Assembly: GCA_016271365.2 (NCBI GenBank)
Contig: JADMNL010000028.1
Coordinates: 56,500,001-56,564,000, forward strand
Origin: Neoceratodus forsteri
Lineage: Eukaryota; Chordata; Ceratodontiformes; Ceratodontidae
Length of the DNA stretch: 64,000 nucleotides
Direction of reading: 5' to 3'
Part shown: piece after piece, positions 10,561 through 21,733 of the stretch
Layout: the number at the start of each line of letters is the position of its first letter
Position numbering within the stretch: the first letter of the stretch is position 1
Translations under genes and position numbers: made by a program
The notes under the pieces: generated by a model
Told to the model about the DNA's origin: nothing
Seen by the model: the letters and a program-made list of their open reading frames with translations, nothing else
The model's database searches: none

Positions 10561-12335
10561 TGGGGTTGCCAGGGCCGATTCTCAGCTACCTGTAGGGGGC
10601 AGGCTGGCTTACTTTGTCCAGGACTAGAAGTCTCTTACATCAGACAAGTGGGTCCTGGAAGTAGTAAGCCAGGGACTGGTTTTCAGCTTCAAAAAATTTC
10701 CAAAGATGAGAACCAGATCCTTTCCACCTGCAAATCCTTCAGAGGCCCTTGCCTTAGAGGCAGAGGTCTCTTCCCTCCTAGCTCTCAGAGCTGTGGAAAA
10801 GGGTTCCACCCCTACACCAGAGCAAAGGTTTGTACTCCAGGAACTTCCTTACCCCAAAAAAGACAGGAGAATGGCGGCCCATCCTGGATCTCAGATACTT
10901 AAACAACCACCTTTTAAAATCAAAATTCAGAATGGTGAATCTGGGAATTGTTCTACCCTCTCTAAGGCCAGGGGATTGGCTAGTGTCCCTGGACCTCAAG
11001 GATGCCTATTTTCATATTCTCATCAGAAGCTCCCATCGAAAGTACCTCAGGTTCAAGCTGCCCTCAGGCCATTACCAATTCAGAGCAATGCCCTTTGGCC
11101 TCACCTCTGCTCCAAGGGTATTCACAAAATGCCTGGCAGTAGCAGTTGCTGACCTAAGAAGGCAAAAAATTGTCATCTTCCCTTACCTGGATGACTGGCT
11201 CATAGTAGGCCAGTCCCCAGACCAAGTCAAGTTACATCTTCAGATAACTCAGCAACTGCTCACTTCTGTAGGTTTCCTTCTGAATCTTCCAAAGTCAGTT
11301 CTAGAGCATGTCCAGCTCCTCTCCTTCATAGGTGTGGAGCTGAACACAGAGAAGGCCAGAGCCTTCCTTCCTCTGGACAGAGCAAGGATCCTGGTCTCTC
11401 TGGCCTCCACATTCACCCTGCAGGTCTCTCGACCAGCAAGGCACTTTCTACAGCTCCTGGGGCACATTGCTGCTTCTACAGCAGTAGTGCAGGGAGCAAG
11501 ATTTCAGATGAGGGACATCCAATTCCATTTGAGAGTCTTTTGGTCTCAAAGGAAAGACCCTCTAACCAAATTGATCCCAGTGACTCGAACCCTGATCCAA
11601 GCCCTACAGTGGTGGCAGGACCAGAGCAATCTGAGACAAGGGGTCCCTTTTGCCCCTCAGTCTCACTCCTTAGTCCTTACTACAGATGCATCCCTCTTAG
11701 GGTGGGGAGCTCACATGGGCGACCTCACTACCCAGGGATTGTGGTCCCCTCAGGAATCTCTGCTCCACATCAATCTGTTGGAACTCAGAACAGCTTTTCT
11801 AGCACTTCAAGCTTTTTCCAAATCTGTTCAGAACAAAGTTATTCAGGTCAGAACAGACAACACAACCACAATGTGGTACATCAACAAGCAAGGAGGCACT
11901 CGGTCTTCGGCCTTGAGCACCGAAGCAATGAAGTTGTGGTCTCTGGCTTACTTACTGAACACCTCCCTTATGGCAGTTCACCTCCCAGGCAAGGACAATG
12001 TCCTGGCAGATGCTTTCAGCAGGATTTCCCAGGGCCATCACGAATGGTCCCCGGATCCTCTGGTCTTGGAGGTAGTATTTGCCAGATGCGGCACCCCGCA
12101 GATAGATCTTTTTGCAGCCCCAGACAATCACCAACTTCCCCTTTTTTGCTGCAGGCCCCCAGTGTTGGGCTCAGTCCCTCTGGATGCCTTCCTTCTCAGT
12201 TGGGAGGGGATGTTTCTCTATGCCTTTCCCCCCTTCCCTCTCCTGTTCAAAGTGCTAGTCAAAATCAGATCTCAGCCCTGCAAGATGATCCTGATTGGGC
12301 CAAACAGCCTTGGTACCCACTCCTACTGTCCTTAG
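10559..12335 (+). pseudogene. DIRS ORF2, RT-RNase H (lightly damaged)
   Basis: Begins DGVARADS in the +1 frame overlapping the ORF1 stop. A TAG at 10625-10627 replaces a Trp codon and an extra A near 10800 shifts the frame. From 10830 there is one open frame of 501 codons with LDLKDAYFHI, MPFGLTSAP, YLDD (11184-11195), the RNase H motifs LTTDASLLGWGAH, NLLELRT, VRTDN and DNVLADAFSR, and the C-terminal IDLFAAPDN and YAFPPF. The end is altered by a 10-base deletion between two ATT repeats near 12295, which changes the normal IAPDWARQPW ending. Confidence 0.9.
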
Positions 12336-13489
12336 CAGTCCACCTTCCCCTGTCTCTTCCCAGGAATCACAACCTGTTACCCTGCGCTCAGGGGAGAGTT
12401 TGGTACCCAAACCTCAAATCTCTCAATCTCAAGGCCTGGCTCTTGAAGAGTTAGTTTGCTGACCTACACTTCTCCCAAGGTGTAATGGATATTCTTAAGG
12501 CTTCTAGGAAGCCTTCCACCAGGGCTACTTATAATTCCAAATGGAAGAGATTTTCCATATGATGCTCTGGCAAGCATATTTCCCCAGAATCTGCCGACTT
12601 ACCCACAGTCCTGGATTATACGGTCCACTTAAATAACTTGGGGCTGAGACCAGCTACCCTAAAAGTGCACCTGGCAGCCGTTTCTGCTTTCTTATCAGCA
12701 GGTAAGCCCTATTCTCATTCAGCTCATCCTGTATTCTCCAAGTTTTTCAAGGGTTGCTTCACACCAACCCCCCATTCAGGGACCCGGCCCCTGCCTGGGA
12801 TCTTAATATTTGCATTGCCCTGCTCATGCAACCCCCTTTTGAGCCTTTGTCTTCAGCAGAGCTTAAGTACTTGACTTGGAAAACTGTGTTCTTGGTAGCC
12901 ATCACTTCTGACAGATGCATAAGTGAATTACAAGCCTTGCCAGTGGAGCCTGATTTTATCTCCTTTCATAGAGATAAGGTGGTCCTCAGGACTAACGGGA
13001 AGTTCGTGCCTAAGGTGGTCTCAGATTTCCACCTTAATCAATCTATGTCTCTCCCTGTGTACTTCACTGACCATTCCTCCTCTGGCAAGAGGAGGCTGCA
13101 CAGGTTAGCTGTGAAGAGAGCCCTTAGTTACTACATAGAGCGTACCAAGGGTCACAGGTTTGACTCCCTCCAACTGTTCCTCACTTATGGTGAGGTTAGT
13201 AAAGGGAAACCTGCCACTAAAAAGATCCATTGCCAGGTGGATTGTCTCTTGTATCCAATTTTGCTATGAAAAACTCGGTAAGGTTCCTCCCTCAGGCCTG
13301 AGGGCTCACTGTACCAGAGGTACAGCTGCTTCTCTGGCTGCTGCCAGGGACATCCCTATCACAGAGATATGTCAAGCAGCTACCTGGAAAACAGTTCACA
13401 CCGTTACCAAGCATTACTCCCTGGACATCCAGGCTAGGAGTGATGCTTGGTTTGGCACAGCTGTGCTTCAGAGCCTATTTCCTAAGTAG
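12294..13489 (+). pseudogene. DIRS ORF3, tyrosine recombinase (catalytic Arg to Cys)
   Basis: Recombinase with DNA-binding and catalytic domains. Damage: a small deletion at about 12452, TGG to TGA at about 12560 (SIW to SI-stop) and an extra A near 13220. The box I motif reads ITSDRCISEL: the arginine directly before ISE, expected to contact the scissile phosphate, is Cys (TGC 12916-12918; CGC in copies 1 and 3). Box II (RAHCTRGTAAS) and the nucleophile in TKHYSLD remain. Ends at TAG 13487-13489. Confidence 0.87.
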
Positions 13490-13529
13490 GTTCTGTCCCT
13501 CCTCCATGGAGGTACTGCTGTTTAGTCTG

Positions 13530-13627
13530 CATATGTCATAATATAGCAAGACTTCATGTTGTTTGAAGAAAAAATTACTCACCTTAGTAATGTTGTTTCT
13601 TCTAATGGAGTCTTGCTGTATTATGAC
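13530..13627 (+). repeat. DIRS copy 2 ICR
   Basis: Reverse complement of its own left terminus followed by that of its right terminus, joined as TGTTTGAAGAAAAAATTACT. It agrees with both ends at the diagnostic CATATG and TATTATGAC bases. Confidence 0.92.
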
Positions 13628-13862
13628 CTCCCCCCTGCCTGCCCCTCTCAGAACCTTTGTTTTGGGATGTGGGTGGGCAGTGCAGTGTTGGCACTTAGTA
13701 GATGCCCACCTTGTTGTTTCACCCATCCTTTTTGGGGTGAATTGGTGTTGTGTTTTTCATTTTTTGGGTCTCCTGACTTGAGTCTTTGTTTTGGGACCAA
13801 AATATGTGTTGTTATGTTTAGTAGCCAGTTGGCTAGTGTAGGTTTACAGCTTCCACACAGGA

Positions 13863-14069
13863 CCTCAGTGAGTTTAGCTCGTAAAGATCTGACGGTTTGA
13901 GTTTGAAGAACAACAGAGTTTCAATCGAGCTCAAAGTTCCATGCCTGGCATGGAAAGTTAACTCTTTCACCTGTGGAGCAGTTCGAAGGTTGGGACTGAC
14001 TGCATATGTCATAATATAGCAAGACTCCATTAGAAGAAACAACATTACTAAGGTGAGTAATTTTTTCTT
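13863..14069 (+). repeat. DIRS copy 2 right ITR
   Basis: Inverted counterpart of 8400-8585 followed by the right-specific tail with an outward splice-donor-like CTAAG|GTGAGTAA. Flanking DNA starts at 14070 (TCTGTTCATAGG). Confidence 0.9.
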
Positions 14070-14137
14070 TCTGTTCATAGGAAAGATGTTTTGTCGTCTT
14101 CTGATGAAACTCTTCTGATGGCAATTCAGCTGTAAGA

Positions 14138-14378
14138 TCATTTTGGAAGAAGCTCCCGGTGGTAAATGTCCCAGCAATGCCACATGATTTGCTCCAGGAA
14201 GCTCTGCAGTAACTCTTGGAAGATTTCTGCTCGGGACTCTACGTTGTACGATGGCTTAGAAAAGATGTTAAAGCTTACAAGAACTGAAATTATAAGCAAT
14301 ACTGCAACCATCGCGGCCAGCATTCTGGAGTAAAAGGACCGTCCACTCCACAGCATCTTCAGGTCAGACAGATTTCTA
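14138..14378 (-). CDS. Candidate terminal exon of a host single-pass membrane protein
   Basis: Open frame of 79 codons from a splice acceptor (GTTGTTTTGTAG read on the minus strand, exon start about 14378) to TGA at 14140-14138. It encodes a hydrophobic helix MLAAMVAVLLIISVLVSF followed by a polar, helix-prone tail ending IMWHCWDIYHRELLPK. A second copy at 28956-29195 keeps the same frame open with about seven amino-acid changes, which argues for a real exon present before duplication. I do not recognise the protein. The right end of DIRS copy 2 lies 68 bases beyond the stop codon, so the element would sit in, or form, the 3' UTR in antisense. Upstream exons are not visible; the next DNA on that side is a CR1 element. 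A chance open frame is possible but unlikely given the retained acceptor and duplicate. Confidence 0.5.
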
Positions 14379-14884
14379 CTACAAAACAACATTAAAAGCA
14401 TGTCATGTAACTCTATTTCAAATTGCTAATAAAGCCCTAACCTCTTGTGTAAATTACCCCCCAATATTACATACCGTATTTACTTAAAGTGAGAAAATGA
14501 AGCTGGAGTAAGAAATCATAAAAGCTAGAAAAACTACTTAATTAGTAAGGTTCCTTGACCCTGATGCAACCGTTAGCCCCCCTCTTTAGATAATATAAGT
14601 AAGCAATAACCCATGACAGGATGTGCTGTTATTAGAAACACAGAAACATACAAATTGTTTTCAGAAAAGGACTGCTAGGCCCATTCAGCCTGCCCAAAGG
14701 CCCTCTACATTGTATGTGACCCCTGACCCTATGTGATGAATGGCTTTTCATTACTCCCTCCCACCCCTCTGAGGCTTCCCTTGTGCCTGTTCCATGCATG
14801 CTTAAACCCCTCCTCTGTGCTTGCCCCCACTTTCTCCTGGGGCAGACAATTTCAAGTGTCGACTACCATTTCTGTGTAGGAAAA

Positions 14885-16230
14885 CTACCTCACATTACCT
14901 CTTAATCTGCTCCTTTCCAATTTCATATTGTGCCTCCTTGTTCTAGTACTTTTTCTACATTGGAAAAGATTCCCCACCTGCATTTTGTTTATGCCCTTAA
15001 GGTATTCAAAAGTTTCAATCAAGCCCCCTTCCCACTGTCTCCTTTCATCCAGTGAGTACATATTGAGGTCCCTTAGTCTCTGCTCATATGTTTTGTGGTG
15101 CAAGCCCTGCACCATCTTTGTTGCCCTTCTCTGGATAGTCTCCACCTTATCTATGTCCTTGCACAGGTGTGGCCTCCTGCACTGCATGTAGTACTCCAGG
15201 TGAGGCCTTATTAATGTTTTGTACAATGGCATCTTTCACTGGTGTACCTATAAAATGCCTTCTCCTCTTTGTTTACAGACTGTGCTAAGCCCTCTTTTGT
15301 CTGTGCCTTCACCCTCCTAACAGCCTTCGTTGCTTCCCTTAGACATTCAGGGTGCACCTCCCTGTCCTCCTCCCTTTGGCTGCCCTTATATTTCCTGAAA
15401 CTCAGCCTTTTAGCCTGGACTTTGTCTCCCACCTCTGTGAAGAACCATAGTATTTTCCTTCTTCTTTTCCCTTTGGCCACTATCGTAACGCATTTGTTTA
15501 TCTCCACTATGGCTCCTTTCAGTTTCTCCCATTGTTCTTCCACCCCCTCTATTATCTCTCCCTTCCCCAGGACAGCTTGTATACATCTACCCTTTTCTGT
15601 GAAATCCACCCTCCTGAAATCTGATACTCTTGCCCTTATGTGGCTCAATTGAGTTCATTCTATGCTGAACCACACCATGTTGTGGTCACTGGACCTCAGC
15701 TGCCCTTCCACCTGTATTTCTTTGACTCTGTTCCCATTGGTCCATACCAGGTCCAGAACTGACTTGTCCCTTGTTGGCTTATACACCAGCTGCCTGAGTC
15801 CAACCCCCTGCATGGATTCAAGGATGGCCGTGCTTCTGGCTGAAACAGCCATCTCAGTGGCACAATCCACATCCAACATACTGAAATCCCTCAGTTGCAG
15901 GTTTTTGGCTTTAGCTGCTATGTCATGTATGTTCTCCACTAGTACCCTGTCTACTTCCTTCCTCTGTAACGGAGGTCTGTGGATCACCTCTGTGCATGTT
16001 ACTGTTCTATTCCCTGGCTCCAGGATGACCCACATTATCTCGGCCTCCCTCTGTCTTTCCTGAACTTCTATAGGCTTTATACCATCTCTGTATAGGGTCA
16101 CTCCCCCCACCCTTTTTACTCTCTCTTTCCCTCCTGAACAGTGTATAGCCTTGTCATTGACTTCCCAGCCATGCATTGGCAGAGCACCATGTCTCTGTTA
16201 TTGCTGCTGTGTCAAGGTCTGCATCTGCCA
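14885..16230 (-). pseudogene. CR1 ORF2: endonuclease, linker and C-terminus, RT core deleted
   Basis: The minus strand reads ITETW (AP-endonuclease catalytic Glu block) upstream of an open 173-codon frame (15655-16176) that ends in SSDHNMVWF, the terminal SDH motif of APE-type LINE endonucleases. A Lys/Arg-rich linker frame follows (15211-15648). The next segment jumps to the C-terminal LIRPHLEYYMQCRRPHL block without any FADD-containing palm. It cannot reverse transcribe; the endonuclease part is comparatively well kept. Confidence 0.75.
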
Positions 16231-16441
16231 ACAAGGCCTCAGTCTGGAACCTTATTTCCAAGGCTACAGGCATTTGTTAGCATGACCTTCCATGTTTTAC
16301 AGTCTGCCCTTGCTCTCCCTCTCCAGCGTCTTCCCCCCACTCTGGTTTCCTTTCCTATGTGCTCTTGCCCCCCTTGTATCACTCGTTATATATTCACCTG
16401 CCTGCCCCTCACTACCTGTTTTAGCTGTTCCTGTAGTCAAC

Positions 16442-17130
16442 CTAATTTTCTGCATGTTCCCATGAGGGGAGAGGGGTGTTCCTAAGCCTCCTGACCCTCC
16501 TGTCTCTCTCCCTGGGCCAGTTTAAATGCTCACAACTGAAGCATTTAAACATATTACAAAGGACCAAGGACTCCTTCTCGGACAGATGCAGGCCATTCTC
16601 CTTATATAAGTTTGCATCTGCCCAGGTCAGGCCCCAGTTCCCTATGAAACCAAAACCCTCCCTTCCACACCAATTCAACAACCAGGAGTTGAAGGTATGG
16701 ATGTGGAGTGCCCTAGCTTCCCCTGTGCCCTAGACAGGTAGCAGCTCTGAGAATGAGACAGATCATGCTATCTGTTTCAGGTCCCCCACCCTGCTTCCTG
16801 AAATCTTTCTGGACTCTGGCCAACTCCACCCTTCTCCTCCCCAGGTCACTGGTCCCCCGGTGGAAAATGACATCCGGCTGCTCCCTCCTAGCTAGTGCTG
16901 TAATGATCCTATGTATCCACTTCCCAGCCCTCCATGCAGCACTTCTTGGGAGGCACTTGTCCTACTTCTGTCCCCTGCTAGGTGACCCTAACTCCACTTC
17001 CCGGACAAAAGAGTCCCCCATTAGGAGAAGCTTCCCCCTCCTCCAGGGTTCCCTGCTTCCTTTCCCTGGGGCTCAATCCTGGAGGACCCTCCTATACTCC
17101 CTGGTCCCAGCCTCGGGTTCCTGAGTGGGG
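16442..17130 (-). pseudogene. CR1 ORF1, SGNH-esterase-like
   Basis: Minus-strand translation in pieces shows MGDSFVREVEL (GDS block), PDVIFHRGTSDL (the HxGTND-like block, degenerate) and, in 16442-16681, WADANLYKENGLHLSE (the D/N-x-x-H block). Together they mark the esterase domain that CR1 ORF1 proteins carry. Frames are interrupted, and the catalytic Asp of the last block reads Asn (NGLH), so it is probably inactive. Confidence 0.7.
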
Positions 17131-17244
17131 CTTTGCCATTCCACCAAAACAGTGTAGGAGTTACTAAGTGGGACTGGTTGGGTGATGTGCTTACAATCCC
17201 ACTCCCTCACCCTCCCTGTGCCCATGTAGTCTAATCACTACCCT

Positions 17245-17431
17245 TTCAAACAACATGAAGTCTTGCTATATTATGACAATTGCAGTGAGTCCCCATCTTC
17301 GAACTGCTCCAGAGGTGAAATAGTTAACTTTCCATGCAGGCATGGAACTTTGAGCGTGAGCTCGGTTAGGAAGCTCTGTCTGTTGTGCTTCAAACATAAA
17401 CTGTCAGATTCTTTACTCCACCTCACTGAAC
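17245..17431 (+). repeat. DIRS copy 3 left ITR
   Basis: Close to the left ITR of copy 1 (CAATTGCAGTGAGTCCCC), but its right partner at 28681-28887 is of the copy 2 type (CATATG), consistent with the mosaic structure. Confidence 0.88.
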
Positions 17432-17817
17432 AGTCGCTCCTGAGATTTCTCTTTCTGCTTGGTTCATTTTGTCGGTTTAAGAGTGTTATTTTGTCGGTTT
17501 TTCAATTAAAATTTAACCGAAATTAAACTGCAACCTGTCGGTTCAAGCTCTGTCTGTGGTAACGTAAGTAATAGATAGGTTTTACATTGAAATTTCTGTG
17601 TGGAACTTGTACACATTTATCGGTTCGCTTTGAACCGATTAGGTTGCTTGCAAAATTACTAGTCCTTTTTTAGAGTGCGGTTCCCGGTTCTCATCGGTTC
17701 TAAAAAAAAAGGATTTCATTACGTTTTTTTCCACGACCCGTGACACAGTTGGGTACCGATAAGGGTGTCTTGCTTGGCGGATTGCCATAAACGGGCAAGT
17801 TTGGTTAGGCTGGCATC
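17432..17817 (+). promoter_or_regulatory. DIRS copy 3 leader with candidate intron 17564-17673
   Basis: Contains seven exact TCGGTT or AACCGA motifs between 17472 and 17700. Donor AAC|GTAAGT at 17564 and acceptor CCTTTTTTAG ending at 17673 would remove 110 nt, including the TCGGTTCGCTTTGAACCGA inverted repeat. The downstream stem (CTCATCGGTTC / GTACCGATAAG) has lost two pairings. Confidence 0.55.
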
Positions 17818-19411
17818 ATGTCTGAGAAACCCAAAGGAAAAACCGGACCCACTGGGTTTCAACACTGCAGTGTTTGTGGGGAAGCTTTTGCTAAGGCTGA
17901 CCCACACACCACATGTGTCTATTGTCTGGGGTTTGACCACCTCAATGCAGACTGCCAGATTTGTAAGAATTTCCCTGCTGCCACCATAGAAAAGAGAGTT
18001 GGTAGGCTCAGGAAGGGAGGCCAAAAAGTCCGCTGACCCGGATGGCCAGCCCAGTTCGGTACCAACTGAACCGGAGGGAGTGCCCTCTGACCAGGGCGAT
18101 ACTTCCTCGGGCAAACGAAGAGCCGGTTCCAGCAAAAAGGACTAGAAAGTCAGCCAGCGTAGAGCCAAAAGTTCTCTCCCCCACTGCTGAAGAAATAGCT
18201 AAAGCAATTCAAATTGTAAAGTCTGTCTCCCCGGTTCCGACCGAACCGACACCATCAGGGAGGCGTTCGGTTCGGCCGGTTCCACCGGTTCAAGATTATG
18301 ATTTTGAGGATTTTTATGAACCGGAGGAGAGGGAAGAGGAATATGAGGAGAGTGAATATGGTCTTGAAGATCTGGAGGTGCCCATTGAACCGGACATCTC
18401 TCCAGATAGACCCTTAGGGGTTTCTCCTCCCAGGCTTTCTGAGTCCCCTTCTCATTTCATGTTTTATAAAAAAGTTGTTGAGACTCTCCAGCTCCCTGTT
18501 GAGGAAGCTGTTGATGACCAAGAGGAGCCTGATTATGTAGAAATGATGGATATTCCAGAGTCTAGGAGACTGTCTATTCCCTTGCATAAATCTTTTCGGA
18601 AACAGACAGTAAAAGTTTTAAAAACTCCTCACACTATACCTCTTATGGATAAGAGGATGGACAAGAGGTATACCTTATCAGGATCCGACACTGACTTCCT
18701 TACTCAACAATGCAGCCATGTGGGGGTAGTGCAGGCTGCAGCCTGTGACATGGCTAATATTCCCCTAGCTTCACACCCCCCTGAGAAGGACTCCAGAAAG
18801 ATTGATGCTATGGCAAAGAAACAATACATGGCAGCATCTTTGGGACTCAGACAGGCAAATTATGTGGCTTATGCTGCTAGGTACCAGAAATCCAGATGGG
18901 ATACTGTGCTGGCTCTAGCAAAACAAGTCCCTGACCAGCTTGCCAGGGAGCTGGAACAGGTGGCTATGGATGGTATTGAGGCATCCAAGGTGCAATTTCA
19001 TGCTGCAGTGGACTCTAATGATGTTTCATCAAGAGTCATGGCTACATTGGTGGCACTTCGCAGGATGGCTTGGCTCAGATGTACTACCCTGTCTCAGGAT
19101 ACCCAGTCTAAGGCCATGGATTTTCCTGTTGTGGGCAATTCTCTGTTTGGGGAGCAAACGGAGAATTACATGAAGAAAATGGATGAATATAGGACCACCT
19201 ATAGGAGTGCACAGGCCAAGGAAAGGCAGGCCACTCCTCAAAAGCAGCCTCCTAAAGGCAGGGGCAGGCCTTTCATAGGCCTTTTTACCAAGCCCAAGCT
19301 TCCTCTTCTGCCTATGCCCAGAGAGGGTTCTTTACAGGGAGAGGCAGACGGGGTACAAGCAGGCCTGCTTCCACCCCTCAGCCCAAAGCCCCTGCCAAGC
19401 AGACACCCTGA
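17818..19411 (+). pseudogene. DIRS ORF1, Gag-like protein (best N-terminus, two early indels)
   Basis: Starts at the ATG 17818-17820. The first 60 residues are intact and show the zinc-binding array CSVCGEAF, HTTCVYC, DHLNADCQIC: paired CxxC motifs with intervening His, suited to bind nucleic acid. A frameshift at about 18012 is compensated by a second indel near 18125, after which one frame stays open from 18042 to 19502. It includes the acidic EPEEREEEYEESEYG stretch, SESPSHFMFYKK and QQCSHVGVVQAAACD. A lost T at about 19272 moves the reading into the ORF2 frame, so ORF1 and ORF2 are fused in this copy until TAG 19500-19502. The ancestral ORF1 stop is TGA 19409-19411. Confidence 0.87.
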
Positions 19412-21443
19412 TGGGGTTGCCAGGGCCGATTCTTCTCTACCTGTAGGGGGCAGGCTGGCTTACTTTGTCCAGGACTGGAGGTCTTTAACATCAGACAAGT
19501 AGGTCCTGGAAGTAGTAAGCCAGGGACTGGTTCTCAGCTTCAAAAAATTTCCAAAGCTGAGAACCAGATCTTTTCCACCTGCAACTCCATCAGAGGCACT
19601 CGCCCTAGAGGCAGAGGTCTCTGCCCTCCAAGCTCTCAGAGCCGTGGAAAGGGTTCCTCCCCTATACCAGGGCAAAGGTTTGTATTCCAGGTACTTCCTT
19701 ACACCAAAAAAGTCAGGAGAATGGCGGCCCATCCTGGATCTCAGATACTTAAACAAGCACCTTTTAAAACCAAAGTTCAAAATGGTGACTCTGGGAATTA
19801 TCCTACCCTCTTTAAGGCCAGGGGACTGGCTAGCTTTCCTCGACCTCAAGGATGCCTATTTCCATATTTCCATCAGAAGCTCCTATCGAAAGTACCTGAG
19901 GTTCGAGCTGCCCTCAGGCCACTACCAGTTCAGAGCAATGCCCTTCGGCCTCACTTCTGCTCCAAGGGTATTCACCAAATGCCTGGCAGTAGCAGTTGCC
20001 TACCTAAGAAGGCAAAAGATTGCCATCTTTCCTTACCTGGACGATTGGCTCTTAGTAGGCCAGTCCCCAGACCAGGTCAGTTTACATCTTCGGATATCGC
20101 AGCAGCTGCTTACCTCTCTAGGTTTCCTTCTGAATCTCTCAAAGTCAGTTCTAGAGCCTGTCCAGCTTCTCACCTTCATAGGCGCAGAACTGAACACACA
20201 GGAAGCAAAGGCCTTCCTTCCTCTGGACAGGGCAAAGACCCTAGTCTCCCTGGCCTCCTCATTCACCCTGCAGGTCTCTCAACCAGCAAGGCATTTTCTG
20301 CAGCTCCTAGGACACATGGCTGCTTCCAGCAGTTGTGCAGGGCAAGATTTCAGAGATGAGGGACATCCAGTTCCATTTGAGAGCTTTTGGTCTCAAAGAA
20401 AGGATCCTCTTACCAAGTTGATCCCAGTAACTCGAACCCTGATCCAAGCCCTACAGTGGTGGCAGGATCAGAGCATCCTGAGACAAGGGGTTTCTTTTGT
20501 CACTCAGCCTCATTCCTTAATCCTTACTACAGATGCATCCCTCCTGGGTTGGGGAGCTCACATGGGTGACCTCACCACCCAGGGTCTGTGGTCTCCCCAG
20601 GAATCTCTGCTCCACATCAACCTGTTGGAGCCCAGAGCAGTTTTTCTAGCACTTCAAGCTTTTTCCAAATCTTTTCAGAACAAGATTGTACAGGTCAGAA
20701 CAGACAACACCACTACAATGTGGTACATCAACAAGCAAGGGGGCACTCGGTCTATGGCCTTGTGCACCGAAGCGATTAAGTTGTGGTCTCTGGCTTACTC
20801 CTTGAACACCTCTCTTATGGCAGTCCACCTCCCAGACAAGGACAATGTCCTGGCAGATGCTCTCAGCAGGATTTCTCAGGGCCATCACGAATGGTCACTG
20901 GATCCCCTGGTCTTGGGAGTAGTATTTGCCAGATGGGGCACCCTGCAGATAGATCTTTTTGCAGCCCCAGACAATCACCAACTTCCTCTTTTTTGCTGCA
21001 GGCCCCCAGTCTTGGGCTCAGTCCCTCTGGATGCCTTAACCCTCAGTTGGGAAGGGAAGTTCCTCTATGCCTTCCCTCCTTTCCCTCTGCTGTTCAAAGT
21101 GCTAGTCAAAATCGGATCCCAATCCTGCAAAGACATCCTGATAGCTCCAGATTGGGCCAGACATCCCTGGTATCCACTCCTACTGTCTGTCCTTAGGAGT
21201 CCATCCTCCCCTGTGCCTTCCCAGGAATCACAATCTGTTACCCTGTGCCCAGGGACGGGTTTGGTATCCGAATCTCAGATCTCTCAAGCTCAAGGCTTGG
21301 TTCTTGAAGAGTTAGAGTTTGCTGATTTACACCTTTCCCAAGGTGTAATGGATATATTGAAGGCCTCTAGGAAGCCTTCCACCAGGGCTACTTACAATTC
21401 CAAATGGAAAAGGTTTTCCATATGGTGCTTGGAAAAGTTCTGA
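19410..21443 (+). pseudogene. DIRS ORF2, RT-RNase H (one stop; fused to ORF3 N-terminus)
   Basis: Apart from TAG at 19500-19502 (Trp in sister copies) the frame is open to 21443. RT motifs: LDLKDAYFHI, MPFGLTSAP, YLDD (catalytic LDD at 20037-20045). RNase H: LTTDASLLGWGAH, NLLEPRA (Leu to Pro after the Glu), VRTDN, DNVLADALSR. C-terminal IDLFAAPDN and YAFPPF follow. A TGTC duplication at about 21186 shifts the end into the recombinase frame, giving an artificial fusion with the recombinase N-terminus (RATYNSKWKRFSIWC) that stops at 21443, just after the recombination joint. Confidence 0.9.
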
Positions 21444-21733
21444 TTGCTCCAGATTGGGCCAGACAGCCTTGGTACTCACTCCTACTGTCCTTAGCAGTCC
21501 ACCTTCGCCTGTCTCTTCCCAGGAATCACAACCTGTTAACCTGCGCTCAGGGGAGAGTTTGGTACCCAAACCTCAAATCTCTCAATCTCAAGGCCTGGCT
21601 CTTGAAGAGTTAAAGTTTGCTGACCTACACCTCTCCCAAGGTGTAATGGATATTCTTAAGGCTTCTAGGAAGCCTTCCACCAGGGCTACTTATAATTCCA
21701 AATGGAAGAGATTTTCCATATGGTGCTCTGGCA
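21137..21733 (+). repeat. Direct overlap at the mosaic joint of copy 3
   Basis: About 297 bases covering the end of ORF2 and start of ORF3 occur twice in tandem: 21140-21436 and 21437-21733. The two halves are clearly diverged (ATAGCTCCAGATTGGGCC against ATTGCTCCAGATTGGGCC, and different ORF2 endings), so they come from two different elements and not from a fresh tandem duplication. Confidence 0.85.

Larger units (their letters stand above)
8400..14069 (+). mobile_element. DIRS-type retrotransposon, copy 2
   Basis: Full-length element of 5.67 kb with both ITRs, leader, three decayed ORFs and ICR. Left ITR, ICR and right ITR agree in their diagnostic bases (CATATG, CCAACCTTC), so the ends belong together. 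From about 12290 to its right end it is nearly the same sequence as the 3' part of copy 3, and the identity continues into the flanking DNA, showing that this part was duplicated as genomic DNA. Confidence 0.93.
12287..16770 (+). repeat. Duplicated segment, copy A (DIRS 3' part plus flank)
   Basis: The same sequence order, from the end of DIRS ORF2 through ORF3, ICR, right ITR and 2.7 kb of flank, recurs at 21437-31577 (there interrupted by DIRS copy 4). The copies share the DIRS/flank junction at 14069/14070, so this is duplication of genomic DNA and not two transposition events. Differences are scattered substitutions and many 1-base gaps in copy B. Confidence 0.85.
14634..17200 (-). mobile_element. 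CR1 LINE lacking its RT core (flank copy A)
   Basis: Antisense CR1-clade element. Its 3' end shows the clade's 8-bp terminal repeat in the form TTTCTRTG (GAAACACAGAAACATA on the plus strand at about 14636). Going 5'-ward on the minus strand come the ORF2 C-terminus, the endonuclease and an SGNH-esterase ORF1. The polymerase palm is missing: a C-terminal piece (14885-15232) directly follows the pre-RT linker (15211-15648). The same deletion is present in the second copy, so it is older than the duplication. Confidence 0.8.
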
